Shown here piece by piece: positions 32,604 through 32,709 of a DNA stretch of 32,709 bases (positions are counted from its first letter, which is position 1; every line of letters begins with the position of its first letter). Below the pieces are notes generated by a model that was not told the origin of the DNA, searched no databases, and saw nothing but the letters and a program-made list of their open reading frames with translations. This DNA is from Chitinophagaceae bacterium (lineage in GTDB: Bacteria; Bacteroidota; Bacteroidia; Chitinophagales; Chitinophagaceae): NCBI GenBank assembly GCA_947381435.1, contig CANCVE010000043.1:1-32709 (forward strand). Direction: 5' to 3'. A program made the translations under genes and the position numbers.

Positions 32604-32709
32604 ATGAAAATTGGGTTGTTGACATTACCATTTAATAATAACTATGGTGGGTTTTTGCAAGAATTTGCATTGAAAACTGCGCTGAATAATTTAGGTCATG
32701 AGGTTTGGT
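32604..32709 (+). CDS. Partial CDS, polysaccharide pyruvyl transferase family (runs off right edge)
   Basis: The ATG at 32604 starts a frame open to the edge, reading MKIGLLTLPFNNNYGGFLQE and then an alanine-leucine helix ending LGHEVW. The KIG-LTLP-x-NYGG-LQ-(F/Y)AL start is characteristic of the WcaK/CsaB-like pyruvyl transferase family, which adds ketal-linked pyruvate to exopolysaccharide sugars. Only 35 codons are visible. Its place after the flippase gene fits an exopolysaccharide decoration role. The 98-bp gap before it is AT-rich and shows no clear promoter. Confidence 0.78.
   Translation, partial: MKIGLLTLPFNNNYGGFLQEFALKTALNNLGHEVW

Overview
The window is chromosomal DNA from a low-GC member of the Bacteroidota, most likely the Chitinophagaceae or Sphingobacteriales side of the phylum. 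The evidence is a SusC/SusD/SusE/SusF-type outer-membrane operon, a type IX secretion (T9SS) C-terminal sorting domain, Bacteroidota-type promoters (a -33 TTTG and a -7 TAnnTTTG about 20 nt apart, clearest at the tRNA-Gln gene), and start codons with A-rich rather than GGAGG-type leaders.

Layout. Positions 1-98 hold the beginning of a probable insertion-sequence transposase that runs off the left edge, beside a small secreted protein (134-610, minus). Housekeeping genes follow: tRNA-Gln with promoter and terminator (950-1121), prmC (1276-2139), a secreted unknown protein (2227-2958, minus), uvrA (3161-6043, minus), an ECF-type sigma factor (6360-6938), typA/bipA (7256-9070, minus) and a membrane-anchored alpha/beta hydrolase (9668-10669). 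A 1.3 kb gene-free stretch (10670-11986) carries a tandem repeat array, a REP-like hairpin and a candidate promoter with two identical palindromes. It leads into a four-gene susCDEF-like operon (11987-18610) for capture and import of an alpha-glucan-like polysaccharide. That operon closes with a terminator and carries no hydrolase gene. Next come yicC (18774-19649), a minus-strand pair of a class III aminotransferase and an arginase-fold protein with altered metal ligands (19711-22174), a second repeat-rich gap, and a LolC/LolE-type permease (22972-24207, minus). From 24635 to the right edge is the start of an exopolysaccharide or capsule locus: Wza-like export lipoprotein, Wzc-like tyrosine kinase, a T9SS-secreted seven-repeat beta-propeller, a secreted helical protein of unknown family, a Wzx-like flippase and the start of a polysaccharide pyruvyl transferase.

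The most unusual signal lies between genes. Three separate intergenic regions (about 756-881, 10763-11077 and 22418-22795) carry degenerate tandem arrays that all keep an exact 21-bp period although their sequences differ. In the first array, successive units are palindromes whose arms change together, so the hairpin is kept while the sequence varies. In the third, 21-bp units alternate in 42-bp pairs and include an 84-bp segment duplicated at 80 of 84 positions. Twenty-one bp is two DNA helical turns. A second repeat family, REP-like hairpins with a GTAG foot, occurs as an inverted pair (9411-9490) and as a solo copy (11294-11320) with one compensatory base-pair change. No CRISPR array, prophage or complete mobile element was seen. 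All product calls rest on reading motifs by eye; no database search was possible.
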